The notes beneath the pieces were generated by a model. That model saw only the letters and a program-made list of their open reading frames with translations. It was not told where the DNA came from and searched no databases. 35,265 bases of DNA from Gemmatimonadales bacterium (GTDB taxonomy: Bacteria; Gemmatimonadota; Gemmatimonadetes; Gemmatimonadales; JACORV01), in NCBI GenBank assembly GCA_035502185.1, contig DATJUT010000090.1, positions 1-35,265 on the forward strand, given 5' to 3'. Below, in pieces: positions 7,666-18,429 of the stretch (the first letter of the stretch is position 1; each line of letters opens with the position of its first letter). Made by a program: the position numbers and the translations under genes.

Positions 7666-8891
7666 CCGGTAATCAGCCGCGCCGACCTCTCCAACCTCAC
7701 GTACGCCCACGCCCACTCGATCATCACCAGGAACCGGTTCCGGAACCCGATCAGCCACAGGATGTGGATGAAGCACCACACCAGCCAGGCCGGGTAGCCC
7801 GAGAACCGCAGCCGGCCCAGGTCCACCACGGCCGCGTCCCGCCCGATCGTGGCCATCGTGCCCCGGTCGTGGTAGCGGAACGGCGCCGCCGTCCGGCCTC
7901 GCGCCGCGGCGACGATGGCCCGCGCCGCGTACTCGCCCTGCTGGATGGCGACCGGCGCGAGACCGGGCAGCGGCCTGCCGTGCGCGTCGCTCGCGGCCGC
8001 CAGGTCGCCGATCACGAACACCTCCGGATGCCCCGGGATCGTGAGGTCCGCGTTCACCACCACGCGGCCCGCGCGGTCGAGCGGCACGCGCAGCGAGCGC
8101 GCGAGGGGCGAGGGCGCGACCCCGGCGGCCCACAGCACCGTCCCGCACGCGATGCGGTCGGCACCCAGCCACACCGCGCCCTCCTCCAGCCGCGTCACGG
8201 CCTCGCCGGTGCGGACCTCCACGCACAGCCGCTCCAGCGACCGCTCGGCCTTCGCCGAGAGCCCGGCCGGGAACGTCGGCAGGATGCGCGGGCCGGCCTC
8301 GACCAGGAGGGTCCGCGTGTCGCGGGTGTCGATGGTGCGGAAGTCGCGCGCCATCACCTTGCACGCGATCTCGCCGATCGCGCCCGCCAGCTCCACGCCG
8401 GTCGGCCCGCCCCCCACCACCACGAACGTCAGCAGCGCGCGGCGGCGCTCCGGGTCGCGCTCGCGCTCGGCGCGCTCGAAGGCCAGCAGGACGCGGCCCC
8501 GGATCTCGAGCGCGTCGTCGATGGTCTTGAGCCCCGGCGCGAGCGGCTCCCACTCGGGATGGCCGAAGTACGAGTGCCGCGCGCCGGGCGCGAGGACCAG
8601 GAAGTCGTACGGCAGCTCGCCGTCGGCGAGCAGCACGCGGCGCCCCGCGACGTCCACGCCGGTCGCCTCCGCCAGCAGGACGCGCGTGTTCGCCTGGTGG
8701 CGCAGCACGCCGCGGATGGGATACGCGATCTGGCTCGGCGACAGGCTGGCCGTGGCCACCTGGTAGAGCAGCGGCTGGAAGACGTGGTGGTTGGCGCGGT
8801 CCACGACGGTGACGTCCAGCGGGGCCCGGCCGAGCGCGCGGGCGGCGTACAGGCCGCCGAAGCCTCCACCCACGATCACGACCCGGGTCAG
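7656..8891 (-). CDS. ndh: Type II NADH dehydrogenase (NDH-2), probable CTG start
   Basis: 411 residues. NDH-2 is a single-subunit FAD flavoenzyme on the inner face of the membrane that passes electrons from NADH to quinone without pumping protons. The FAD Rossmann motif G-G-G-F-G-G is at 8-13, the N-H-H-V-F-Q-P-L-L-Y-Q-V-A family motif near 38-50, the NADH Rossmann motif V-G-G-G-P-T-G-V-E-L-A-G near 164-175, and V-F-V-I-G-D-L-A near 290. The C-terminus ends in an aromatic amphipathic membrane-binding region (W-C-F-I-H-I-L-W-L-I-G-F-R). The start is CTG 8891-8889: its last two bases are the first two of the upstream stop (CTGA) and GGAGGG lies 5 nt before it. The nearest GTG would remove the first beta strand. 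Co-translation with the LEA-type gene is likely. Confidence 0.93.
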   Translation of the reverse strand: MTRVVIVGGGFGGLYAARALGRAPLDVTVVDRANHHVFQPLLYQVATASLSPSQIAYPIRGVLRHQANTRVLLAEATGVDVAGRRVLLADGELPYDFLVLAPGARHSYFGHPEWEPLAPGLKTIDDALEIRGRVLLAFERAERERDPERRRALLTFVVVGGGPTGVELAGAIGEIACKVMARDFRTIDTRDTRTLLVEAGPRILPTFPAGLSAKAERSLERLCVEVRTGEAVTRLEEGAVWLGADRIACGTVLWAAGVAPSPLARSLRVPLDRAGRVVVNADLTIPGHPEVFVIGDLAAASDAHGRPLPGLAPVAIQQGEYAARAIVAAARGRTAAPFRYHDRGTMATIGRDAAVVDLGRLRFSGYPAWLVWCFIHILWLIGFRNRFLVMIEWAWAYVRLERSARLITGRK

Positions 8892-9481
8892 GGCGACCCT
8901 CCGACCGTGCGGCTCACGATGGTGATCGCCCCGGGGTAGGTGATCGGGCCGAGCGGCGTGTCGATGGTCGGGACGGCGCGGACGGCGATCCGGGTGGGAT
9001 GCGCGCCCAGGCCGGCGAACGACGCGGCGAGGTTCACCAGGCTCCGCGCCGGACCGTCGAAGAACTGGCGCAGGTTGACGCGCATCGGCAGCGGGATGGT
9101 GGCGGTCTCGCCGGGCGGCATCGTCACGGCGGTGTCCAGCACGCCGTGGATCGTCTCCTTGTCGTCGAGCAGCAGCGTCCAGGCGAGCTTCACCACCGTG
9201 GCGGCCGTGTGGTTGTCGGCGGGGTTCTCGGCCCGGATCATGAGCCGGAAATCGAGCGGGACGTCGCCGCGGGTCACGGCCAGCGCGAGGCGGCCGATGT
9301 CCAGGGGGCCGAGGTCGTCGTAGGAGGCGATGCGGCGCAGGTCGACGCCCGCGAGCCGGCCGTCCTCGACGCCGGCGATGGAGAAGTCCACCCGCCGGAG
9401 CGCGGTGAGCTGGCGGATCGTCGCGCAGCCGGCCACCGCCGCGAGCGCGAGGAGCGTGCAGGTCCGCCGCGTGCGCGTCAT
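8888..9481 (-). CDS. LEA type 2 family lipoprotein
   Basis: 197 residues from ATG 9481, with GGGGAGG about 6 nt upstream; longer in-frame starts give a non-signal, Pro/Arg-rich extension. The N-terminus (M-T-R-T-R-R-T-C-T-L-L-A-L-A-A-V-A-G-C) is a lipoprotein signal with lipobox A-V-A-G-C. Residues 30-190 have the WHy/LEA-2 beta-sandwich pattern: F-S-I-A-G-V near the start, D-F-R-L-M-I-R-A-E-N-P, W-T-L-L-L-D-D-K-E, a P-P-G-E-T-A-T-I-P-L-P turn and a final Y-P-G-A-I-T-I. Bacterial LEA-2 proteins are periplasmic or outer-membrane-attached, with roles linked to desiccation or membrane lipids. Its stop overlaps the start of ndh by two bases. Confidence 0.8.
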   Translation of the reverse strand: MTRTRRTCTLLALAAVAGCATIRQLTALRRVDFSIAGVEDGRLAGVDLRRIASYDDLGPLDIGRLALAVTRGDVPLDFRLMIRAENPADNHTAATVVKLAWTLLLDDKETIHGVLDTAVTMPPGETATIPLPMRVNLRQFFDGPARSLVNLAASFAGLGAHPTRIAVRAVPTIDTPLGPITYPGAITIVSRTVGGSP

Positions 9482-9560
9482 CCACCACCTCCCCGGGAGC
9501 CGCGCCGTCCGGGCCGGCGGCGCTCCCTTCAACCTAACGCGTTGCCCCCGCGGCGGGCGC

Positions 9561-9590
9561 TCGACAACCGGCGCGCCCGCCCGTTAGCTT
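9561..9590 (+). promoter_or_regulatory. Candidate promoter of the copper nitrite reductase-like gene
   Basis: TCGACA at 9561-9566 and TAGCTT at 9585-9590 are 18 nt apart, leaving a leader of about 60 nt before ATG 9657. It lies in the 175-nt divergent gap with the LEA-type gene. No obvious FNR or NO-sensor site is visible. Confidence 0.35.
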
Positions 9591-9656
9591 GCCGCCGTCC
9601 GTCCGAGCCACCGAGAACCGGGCGCCGTTCCCCGGCGCCGACCCCCGAGGCCCCTC

Positions 9657-10646
9657 ATGCGTCCCGTCCCCGTCGTCGCCGCGCTCGCCGTCGTCGCCGC
9701 GTGTACCGCCCGTCCGGCCGCGAAGGCCCCCGCCAGCCGGGAGCCGTGGACCGCGGCCCCCGCCGACGTCTCGCACGGCGAGGCGCCGGTCGGCACCACG
9801 GCGGCCCCGGCCCCGGTGGACCCGCGGGCGCCGGAGCCCGCGACGGCCCGCACCATCCGCGTGCGGTTCGAGGTGAAGGAAGCCCGCGTGGTCATCGCGC
9901 CGGACGTCGCGTACGACGCGTGGACCTTCGAGGGGCGGGTCCCCGGGCCGGTGGTGCGCGCCACGGTGGGCGACACGGTGGACTTCACCCTGGTGAACCG
10001 CGCCATGATGCCGCACTCGATGGACTTCCACGCGGCGCAGATCGCGCCCAGCCGCGCCTACGTCAACGTGATGCCGGGCGACTCCATCCACTACACCTGG
10101 GTGCCGAAGGTGCCGGGCGCCTTCCTCTATCACTGCGGCACCGCGCCGGTGGCCATGCACATCGCCAACGGCATGTACGGGGCGCTGATCGTCGATCCGG
10201 CGAGGCCGCTGCCGCCGGCGCGCGAGTTCGTGTTCGTGCAGAGCGAGTTCTACACCCGCAAGGCGGCCGACACCGCCCGCGCGCAGCAGCTGGACTGGGA
10301 CAAGCTGCTGGGCCTCGCGCCCGACTACATCGTCTTCAACGGGCAGGCCCACCAGTACGCCGATCATCCGATCCGCGTGGGCGTCGGCGAGCTGATCCGC
10401 CTGTACGTGGTGGATGCCGGCCCCAACCGCGTGTCCGCGTTCCACGTGGTGGGCGCGATCTTCTCCCGCGTGTACGTGGACGCGGTGCCCGACCACGCGT
10501 GGGAGGGCGTGCAGACGGCGGACGTGCCGGTGGGCGGCGGACTGATCTTCGAGACCCGGCTGGCGGAGGCGGGGACCTACCCGTTCGTCACCCACGCGTT
10601 CGCGGACGCGACGAAGGGGGCGGTGGGGATGCTGGAAGCGAGATGA
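9657..10646 (+). CDS. AniA/NirK-type two-domain copper nitrite reductase-like lipoprotein
   Basis: 329 residues. The signal ends in A-V-V-A-A-C with Cys16 as lipidation site; AniA of Neisseria is likewise a lipoprotein. Two cupredoxin domains follow (about 65-185 and 186-329). Type 1 copper ligands: His120, Cys160, His168, Met173 (Y-H-C-G-T-A-P-V-A-M-H-I-A-N-G-M-Y-G, spaced as in AniA). Type 2 ligands: His125 (M-D-F-H), His159 (Y-H-C) and His263 (A-F-H-V-V-G). The catalytic Asp123 is present; His232 or His237 may be the second catalytic residue. The residues therefore allow reduction of nitrite to NO, although the loop after D-F-H-A-A differs from characterised enzymes, so another laccase-like role is possible. 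I leave the symbol open. GAGG lies 7 nt before ATG. No nor, nos or nitrate genes are nearby. Confidence 0.85.
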   Translation: MRPVPVVAALAVVAACTARPAAKAPASREPWTAAPADVSHGEAPVGTTAAPAPVDPRAPEPATARTIRVRFEVKEARVVIAPDVAYDAWTFEGRVPGPVVRATVGDTVDFTLVNRAMMPHSMDFHAAQIAPSRAYVNVMPGDSIHYTWVPKVPGAFLYHCGTAPVAMHIANGMYGALIVDPARPLPPAREFVFVQSEFYTRKAADTARAQQLDWDKLLGLAPDYIVFNGQAHQYADHPIRVGVGELIRLYVVDAGPNRVSAFHVVGAIFSRVYVDAVPDHAWEGVQTADVPVGGGLIFETRLAEAGTYPFVTHAFADATKGAVGMLEAR

Positions 10647-10665
10647 AGCGGGAGCCGGACCCGTC

Positions 10666-10950
10666 TCACGCCACCGGCGGCCGCCGCGCCGAGCCCGGGC
10701 CCCAGTCGTCGCCCTCGAAGCCGTCCTCCGGCTTCGCCATCGGGTCCACGTCCCGGATCTCGTCCTCGGCCTTGCGCAGCTCGTCCCAGTCGATCGAGTC
10801 CTCGAGGCTCCCCGGCTCTTCCTCGCCGCCCGCCCGGAAGCCGGCGTCCCGAAGCTGGTCCGAGCTGCGGGTCTCGCTCTTCCGCCGCGCGATGAGGAGG
10901 AACCCCGCGGCGCACAGCAGCGCCAGAGCGATCCACATGGTCCTCGTCAC
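10666..10950 (-). CDS. Small one-helix membrane protein coupled to the ferritin-VIT gene
   Basis: 94 residues if it starts at GTG 10950, which overlaps the stop of the upstream gene in a GTGA arrangement; ATG 10938 would give 90 residues but has GAGG only 3 nt away. One membrane helix (W-I-A-L-A-L-L-C-A-A-G-F-L-L-I-A) is followed by R-R-K-S, so the C-terminus should stay in the cytoplasm. The tail is strongly acidic (G-G-E-E-E-P-G-S-L-E-D-S-I-D-W-D-E-L). No family recognised. Its tight coupling suggests a helper or scaffold for the iron transporter, which is inference only. Confidence 0.6.
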   Translation of the reverse strand: MTRTMWIALALLCAAGFLLIARRKSETRSSDQLRDAGFRAGGEEEPGSLEDSIDWDELRKAEDEIRDVDPMAKPEDGFEGDDWGPGSARRPPVA

Positions 10951-12059
10951 AGGACGCGCGCGATGAGGGCGCCCACGAGGTAGCCCACGGCGGCCACGCC
11001 CAGGCCGACGACGAACATGTCGATCCCGCTCCGGAAGACCCCGCGGCCGGTGAACACGCTGCGCGCCGCGCCCACCGCGAAGTGCGACGCCATCGCGATC
11101 GCGAACGCGGTCCAGACGGCGGCCGCGCCGTGCAGCAGGAAGAACGGCGCCACCGGGATCAGGGCGCCCACCGCCGTCGCGGTGCCCGTGACCCAGCCCT
11201 CCTGGAGCGGCGTGGCCCGGCGCTCGCCGATGCCCAGCTCCTCGCGCACCTTCTCCGCCAGCGCGCGCGCGGGGTCCTTCATCAGCTCGCCGGCCATCCG
11301 CCGCGCCTCGTCCCTCGGCACGCCCTTGGCCTCGTAGACCAGCGCCAGCTCCTCGGCCTCGACCTCCGGCATCAGCCGGATCTCCTCGGCCTCCATCGCG
11401 ATCTCGTGCTCGTACACCTCCTGCTCGCTCTTCGCCGCCAGGTACCCGGAGGAGCCCATGGACAGCGCGTCGGCCACCATCCCCGCCACGCCGGAGAGCA
11501 GCACCACGTGCGGGGTGACGCTCGCGCCGATCACGCCCGCCACCAGGCCGAAGTTGGCCGTGAGCCCGTCGTTGAAGCCGTACACCACGTTGCGGAGGAA
11601 CCCGCCCGACTCCATCTGGTGCCACGGCTCGCCGCTCTTGCCCGCCAGCCCGCCCAGCGTCTCGGCGTGCTCGGCCGACTCCTTCGCCAGGAGGAGCGCG
11701 GTGTCCTTCGCGGCGCCGGTGTCGGTCCGGCGGTACATCTCCATGTAGCCCTTGACCTCGCGCCCCTCTTCCCTGAGGAGCAGGTTGGTCAGCACGCCCG
11801 GCCCGAAGCGGCGCGCCGTCCACGCCAGCAGCCGCGCGCGGCGCGACGGCCGGGGCGTGCCGCACTCGATGCCCGCCTCGGAGAGGTGCTTGCGCCACAG
11901 CGCCGCGTGCCGGTCCTCGACCGCCGCGAGGCGCCGGTACACGTCCGCGCGGCCCGCGTCGGCCTCGGCCTCGGCGAGCAGCCGGTACAGGAAGGCGGCG
12001 TCGGCCTCGTCCTGCCAGTGCTCGAGCCAGACGGCCGTGGTTTCGTCGTGGGAGGGCAT
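10947..12059 (-). CDS. Ferritin-like/VIT1-CCC1 fusion iron transporter (MbfA type)
   Basis: 370 residues. Residues 1-150 form a rubrerythrin/ferritin-like four-helix domain with Glu/His pairs spaced as di-iron ligands (L-E-H-W-Q-D-E-A-D near 12-20, E-D-R-H near 48-51, E-E-G-R-E near 97-101, E-S-A-E-H near 127-131). Residues 155-370 are the VIT1/CCC1 transporter domain: V-V-Y-G-F-N-D-G-L-T-A-N-F-G-L-V-A-G motif, the long cytosolic Glu-rich helix (E-Q-E-V-Y-E-H-E-I-A-M-E-A-E-E-I), and further membrane helices to the end. In Bradyrhizobium and Agrobacterium such proteins (MbfA) export iron and protect from peroxide. Expected in the inner membrane with the ferritin domain in the cytosol. No Fur or Irr box was recognised upstream. 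Confidence 0.88.
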   Translation of the reverse strand: MPSHDETTAVWLEHWQDEADAAFLYRLLAEAEADAGRADVYRRLAAVEDRHAALWRKHLSEAGIECGTPRPSRRARLLAWTARRFGPGVLTNLLLREEGREVKGYMEMYRRTDTGAAKDTALLLAKESAEHAETLGGLAGKSGEPWHQMESGGFLRNVVYGFNDGLTANFGLVAGVIGASVTPHVVLLSGVAGMVADALSMGSSGYLAAKSEQEVYEHEIAMEAEEIRLMPEVEAEELALVYEAKGVPRDEARRMAGELMKDPARALAEKVREELGIGERRATPLQEGWVTGTATAVGALIPVAPFFLLHGAAAVWTAFAIAMASHFAVGAARSVFTGRGVFRSGIDMFVVGLGVAAVGYLVGALIARVL

Positions 12060-12120
12060 CGAAGTACCATACCCGTCACGGAGGGGGAAGGAAAGCGGAG
12101 CACAGGGGCACAGGGCAGTC

Positions 12121-12248
12121 GCCAGACGGCAAGTTGCCAGTGGTTCCCAGTCAGAAGCCGTCAGAGGGCAGTCCAGTTGTCAGTACTGCCCACTGGTCTG
12201 CAGACTTCGCACTGGCAGCTGGCAACCAGTCGCGACTTGCCGTCTGGC
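12121..12248. repeat. 128-nt imperfect stem-loop in a divergent intergenic region
   Basis: The outer arms GCCAGACGGCAAGT (12121-12134) and its exact complement (12235-12248) pair over 14 bp. Inside is a second hairpin, GGGCAGT 12166-12172 with ACTGCCC 12185-12191. The whole stretch is built from shuffled words such as CCAGT, ACTGG, GGCAGT, ACTGCC and TTGCCAG on both strands. Base composition is clearly less GC-rich than the genes. It lies between two divergent starts, so it is not a terminator for either. Confidence 0.6.
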
Positions 12249-12303
12249 AACTCCACTGAGCTCTCGGAACTCGGTGCTGGGGACCGGGGAACAGGAACGG
12301 CGC

Positions 12304-12999
12304 GTGGCAACCATCGGCAGGACCCGCATCAAGATCTGCTGCATCCAGTCGCTCGACGAGCTGGCCCTGGCCGTGCGCCACGGCGCCGACGCCGTCGGCC
12401 TCGTGTCCGCGATGCCCAGCGGGCCCGGCCCCGTCCCCGAGCCCCTCATCGCGCGGCTGGCGCGCGCCGTGCCGCCCGGCGTCTCGTCGTTCCTGCTCAC
12501 CAGCGCGCGCGAGGCCGCCGCCATCGGCGACCAGGTGCGGCGGCTCGGGCCCCAGGTCGTCCAGATCGTGGACCGGCCCGCGCCCGGCTGCTACGCCGCG
12601 CTCCGGGCCGCGCACCCGGCCCTGAGGATCGTGCAGGTGGTCCACGTGACCGGGCCGGACGCGCTGCACGCCGCGCTCGCCGCCGCCGAGCACGTGGACG
12701 CGCTGCTGCTCGATTCCGGCGACCCGACCGCCGCCGTGCGGGAGCTGGGCGGCACCGGCCGCACCCACGACTGGGCCGTGAGCCGCAGCATCCGCGAGGG
12801 CGTGGACGTGCCGGTGTGGCTCGCGGGCGGCCTCACGCCCGGCAACGTGGCGGCCGCGATCGAGGCCGTGGCGCCGTTCGGCGTGGACGTGTGCAGCGGG
12901 GTGCGGACGGACGGGAAGCTCGACGAGGCGAAGCTGGCGCGGTTCGTGGCGGCGGTGGCGGGCCGCCGGCCCGCTGCGCAGGCGCCGCCCACCTCCTGA
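12304..12999 (+). CDS. trpF: Phosphoribosylanthranilate isomerase
   Basis: 231 residues. This TIM-barrel enzyme converts N-(5-phosphoribosyl)anthranilate to CdRP in tryptophan synthesis. Visible motifs: R-I-K-I-C-C with the catalytic Cys early in the first strand (usually K-I-C-G), A-D-A-V-G-L-V after the first helix, V-V-Q-I-V, the catalytic Asp in A-L-L-L-D-S, G-G-T-G-R-T-H-D-W, W-L-A-G-G-L-T-P-G-N-V, and G-V-D-V-C-S-G-V phosphate loop. The start GTG 12304 has AGGA 7 nt upstream; longer readings run back into the stem-loop. It is outside any trp operon. Glycine after the catalytic Cys is replaced by Cys, and the second loop (S-A-M-P-S-G-P-G-P-V) is unusual, so a slightly altered substrate range is possible. 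Confidence 0.88.
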   Translation: MATIGRTRIKICCIQSLDELALAVRHGADAVGLVSAMPSGPGPVPEPLIARLARAVPPGVSSFLLTSAREAAAIGDQVRRLGPQVVQIVDRPAPGCYAALRAAHPALRIVQVVHVTGPDALHAALAAAEHVDALLLDSGDPTAAVRELGGTGRTHDWAVSRSIREGVDVPVWLAGGLTPGNVAAAIEAVAPFGVDVCSGVRTDGKLDEAKLARFVAAVAGRRPAAQAPPTS

Positions 13000-13024
13000 C
13001 CGGGCAAGCCGCCACGACGCGCTG

Positions 13025-13046
13025 TCCGGGGCGGGCGTGCCCCGGA
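13025..13046. terminator. GC-rich hairpin between convergent trpF and kinase genes
   Basis: TCCGGGGC and GCCCCGGA pair over 8 bp around a 6-nt loop. No T-tract follows on either strand, so it would be an imperfect terminator. Confidence 0.35.
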
Positions 13047-13115
13047 GTTGCGAGACGCCGGGTTGCGAGTGGTTACGCGGTCGGAGAGTCCACCGCCATC
13101 CCGTAACAGCTCAGT

Positions 13116-16064
<2,949 letters not shown>

Positions 16065-16119
16065 TTGGCTAGGAACTATCGGTTGCCCGGGAGCATCGCG
16101 CCAGCCATCTTGCAGGCTC

Positions 16120-18231
16120 ATGCCCCAGCGCACGTTCACGGTCCTGCTGCTCGGGACCCTCGCCGCCGCGGTCGCCCGCGCGCAGGCCCCGGTCACGACG
16201 CCCGCGGGCGATCCCTCGGTCGCGAGCGACTCGATCTACCGGCTCGCGGTGAGTCCGGCCGACTACCCCGACGAGTCCTACGTCTACCTGCTCGACGACG
16301 GCGTGGTGCGCTTCGAGGCCGACGGCCGCGGGACGCGCACCTACCGGCAGGTGGTGCAGATCCTCGACCAGGACGGCGTCGAGGCGTGGGGCGAGCTGAG
16401 CTTCTCCTACTCCGGCCTGCGCGAGAAGCTGACGGTCAACTGGGCGCGCGTCCTCAGGCCCGACGGCACGGTGGTGAGCGAGCGGCCCACCCACGAGCAG
16501 GAGAGCGACGTGCCGGCGGCGCTCGAGTACCCGGTGTACTCCGACACCAAGGTGCACCGCGCGACCCTGGGCGGCCTCGCCCCCGGCCTGCTGGTGGACT
16601 ACAGCTACACGGTCGAGACGCGCGAGCCCGTGATGCCGGGCGACTTCTTCACCAGCTGGAGCGTCACCACCGGCCGGCCGACGCGGCGCTCGCGGCTGAT
16701 CGTGGACGTGCCGGCCGCGCTGACGCCGCGCATCCGGGAGCACAACGTCCGCTTCGCGCGGCGCACCACGCTCGCGCACGGCCGCCGGGTGTACGAGTGG
16801 GACGCGCAGGACGTGCCCAAGCCGCCGGCGCGCGAGCCGTTCGCCGCCGACTCCGACAGCGTGCGGGTGCACCTGGCGGTGGGCTCGCCGCTCGCCTGGA
16901 GCGACGTGGCGCGGTGGTATGCCGGCCTGGTGAAGGACCGGTTCGCCGTGACGCCGGCGCTCGAGGCACGGCTCGCCGACGCCGTGAAGGGCGCGGCGAC
17001 GGCGCTGGACTCGCTCAAGGCGGCGCACCGCTGGGTGGCGCAGGACTTCCGCTACGTCTCCGTCGCGCTCGGCCTCGCGGGCTATCAGCCCCGCCTCCCG
17101 GCCGCGACGCTGGAGACGATGTACGGCGACTGCAAGGACAAAGCGACGCTGTTCATCGCGCTCGCGCAGCGGATGGGCTTCCGCGCCTACCCGGTCCTGC
17201 TGGCGGCCTCGGGCGGGATCGACTCCACCCTGCCCACCACCCAGGCGTTCGACCACATGATCGCCGCGGTGGCACTCGACTCCGGGCGGTTTCGTGCGGG
17301 CGGCGCGACGGACGATTCCGCGAGCGGCCGCGTCTCGTCCGCCGCGGTGGCACTCGACTCCGGGCGAGTTCGTGCGGGCGGCGCGACGAACGATTCCGTG
17401 AGCGGCCGCGTCTCGTCCGGCGCGGTCGAGCGTCCCGGCGGCTACCTGTTCGTGGACCTGACGGCCGACGAGATCCCGGTCGGCCAGCTGCCCGAGTCCG
17501 AGTACGGCGAGTTCGCCCTGGTCGTGCATCCCGACGGGCGCGGCGAGGCCGTGACCCTGCCGCTCGACTCGGCCGCGGCCAACCGCACCACCGACTCGCT
17601 GGTGGGCGAGCTGTCGCCCGACGGCACCTTCTCGGGCCGGATGACGACCACGCTGACCGGGCGGATGGAGGAGGGCCTGCGGCGCGCCCTGAGTCACGGC
17701 GTCAACGCGCGCCAGCGCGACGAGTTCGCACGCGACCTCGCCAACGGGACCTTCGAGGGCTCGGCGGGCGACAGCCTGCAGCTGTTCGACGGCCGCGACC
17801 TCGGCGCCACGCCCCGCGTCTCGGTCGCGATCCGCAGCGGGAAGGCGGCGAGCCCGGCGGGCTCGGGCAGCATCCTCCGGCTTCCGCTGCGCCCGGTCTT
17901 CACCTCGGAGCTGGTCTCCGACGTCGAGTCCCACGTGCCGCGCCGCTACCCGATCGCGGTGGCGGCGGTGATCGGGCCCGCGGTCTACGCCGAGGACTAC
18001 CGCATCACCCTGCCGCCCGGCTGGCGCGCGCAGCTCCCGGCCGGCGTCACCGCCACCAGCGTGTACGGGCGGTACCGCTCCAGCTACGTGCAGGAGGGGC
18101 GGCTGCTCAGGGTCGAGCGCCGCGTCGAGGGGGCGCGGGGCGTCGAGCCGCCGGACCGGGTCGCCGACCTGGTCGCGTTCATGCGCGCCATCGCCCAGGA
18201 CGACGCGCGCCTGATCATGCTGGAGCATTAG
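16120..18231 (+). CDS. DUF3857 / transglutaminase-like exported protein
   Basis: 703 residues. Signal peptide at 1-22 (cleaved after A-R-A-Q-A), DUF3857 beta domain about 50-250, transglutaminase-like domain about 270-460, and a C-terminal beta domain. The Cys-His-Asp triad is complete: Cys338 in Y-G-D-C-K-D-K, His379 in F-D-H-M-I, Asp446 in F-V-D-L-T. A 26-residue unit is present twice in tandem (382-407 and 408-433) directly between His379 and the Asp446 strand; the normal distance there is much shorter. Family members sit in the periplasm and are presumed proteases or cross-linking enzymes, with no fixed substrate. Ribosome site is weak (GCAGG). It shares a 55-nt promoter gap with the kinase gene, which suggests related control. 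Confidence 0.88.
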   Translation: MPQRTFTVLLLGTLAAAVARAQAPVTTPAGDPSVASDSIYRLAVSPADYPDESYVYLLDDGVVRFEADGRGTRTYRQVVQILDQDGVEAWGELSFSYSGLREKLTVNWARVLRPDGTVVSERPTHEQESDVPAALEYPVYSDTKVHRATLGGLAPGLLVDYSYTVETREPVMPGDFFTSWSVTTGRPTRRSRLIVDVPAALTPRIREHNVRFARRTTLAHGRRVYEWDAQDVPKPPAREPFAADSDSVRVHLAVGSPLAWSDVARWYAGLVKDRFAVTPALEARLADAVKGAATALDSLKAAHRWVAQDFRYVSVALGLAGYQPRLPAATLETMYGDCKDKATLFIALAQRMGFRAYPVLLAASGGIDSTLPTTQAFDHMIAAVALDSGRFRAGGATDDSASGRVSSAAVALDSGRVRAGGATNDSVSGRVSSGAVERPGGYLFVDLTADEIPVGQLPESEYGEFALVVHPDGRGEAVTLPLDSAAANRTTDSLVGELSPDGTFSGRMTTTLTGRMEEGLRRALSHGVNARQRDEFARDLANGTFEGSAGDSLQLFDGRDLGATPRVSVAIRSGKAASPAGSGSILRLPLRPVFTSELVSDVESHVPRRYPIAVAAVIGPAVYAEDYRITLPPGWRAQLPAGVTATSVYGRYRSSYVQEGRLLRVERRVEGARGVEPPDRVADLVAFMRAIAQDDARLIMLEH
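17263..17418 (+). repeat. Two tandem 78-bp repeats inside the transglutaminase gene
   Basis: Copy one is 17263-17340, copy two 17341-17418. They differ at 4 of 78 positions. The length is a multiple of three, so the frame is kept (26 residues each). The next bases (17419 on) resemble the beginning of a third copy for about 9 nt. Each unit contains the eight-base GCGGCCGC. Confidence 0.95.
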
Positions 18232-18429
18232 CGCGCCACGCCGGTCCGCTGGCCCATATCCAATTGAGATGCAGGCCCCGGCCGCTTGGTTGGCAGGGCG
18301 ACCTCGTCCCGCCCTCGGTCACACACGTCGCCGCCGCCGCGGTGGCCGTCCCGCGGCGGCCGCTCGCCGCCCCCCGGCCCGCGGTTTGCAGGGCGTACGG
18401 GCGCCGGATCACATCGCCGGGGGAGCACC

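Noticed and set aside
16065-16121. ATG 16121 as start of the zinc-ribbon kinase, overlapping the transglutaminase ATG in one CATG
   Set aside because: Nine of 19 codons in between end in A or T, unlike the gene body, and no ribosome site is present. GTG 16064 gives M-P-Y-C-P-E-C directly.
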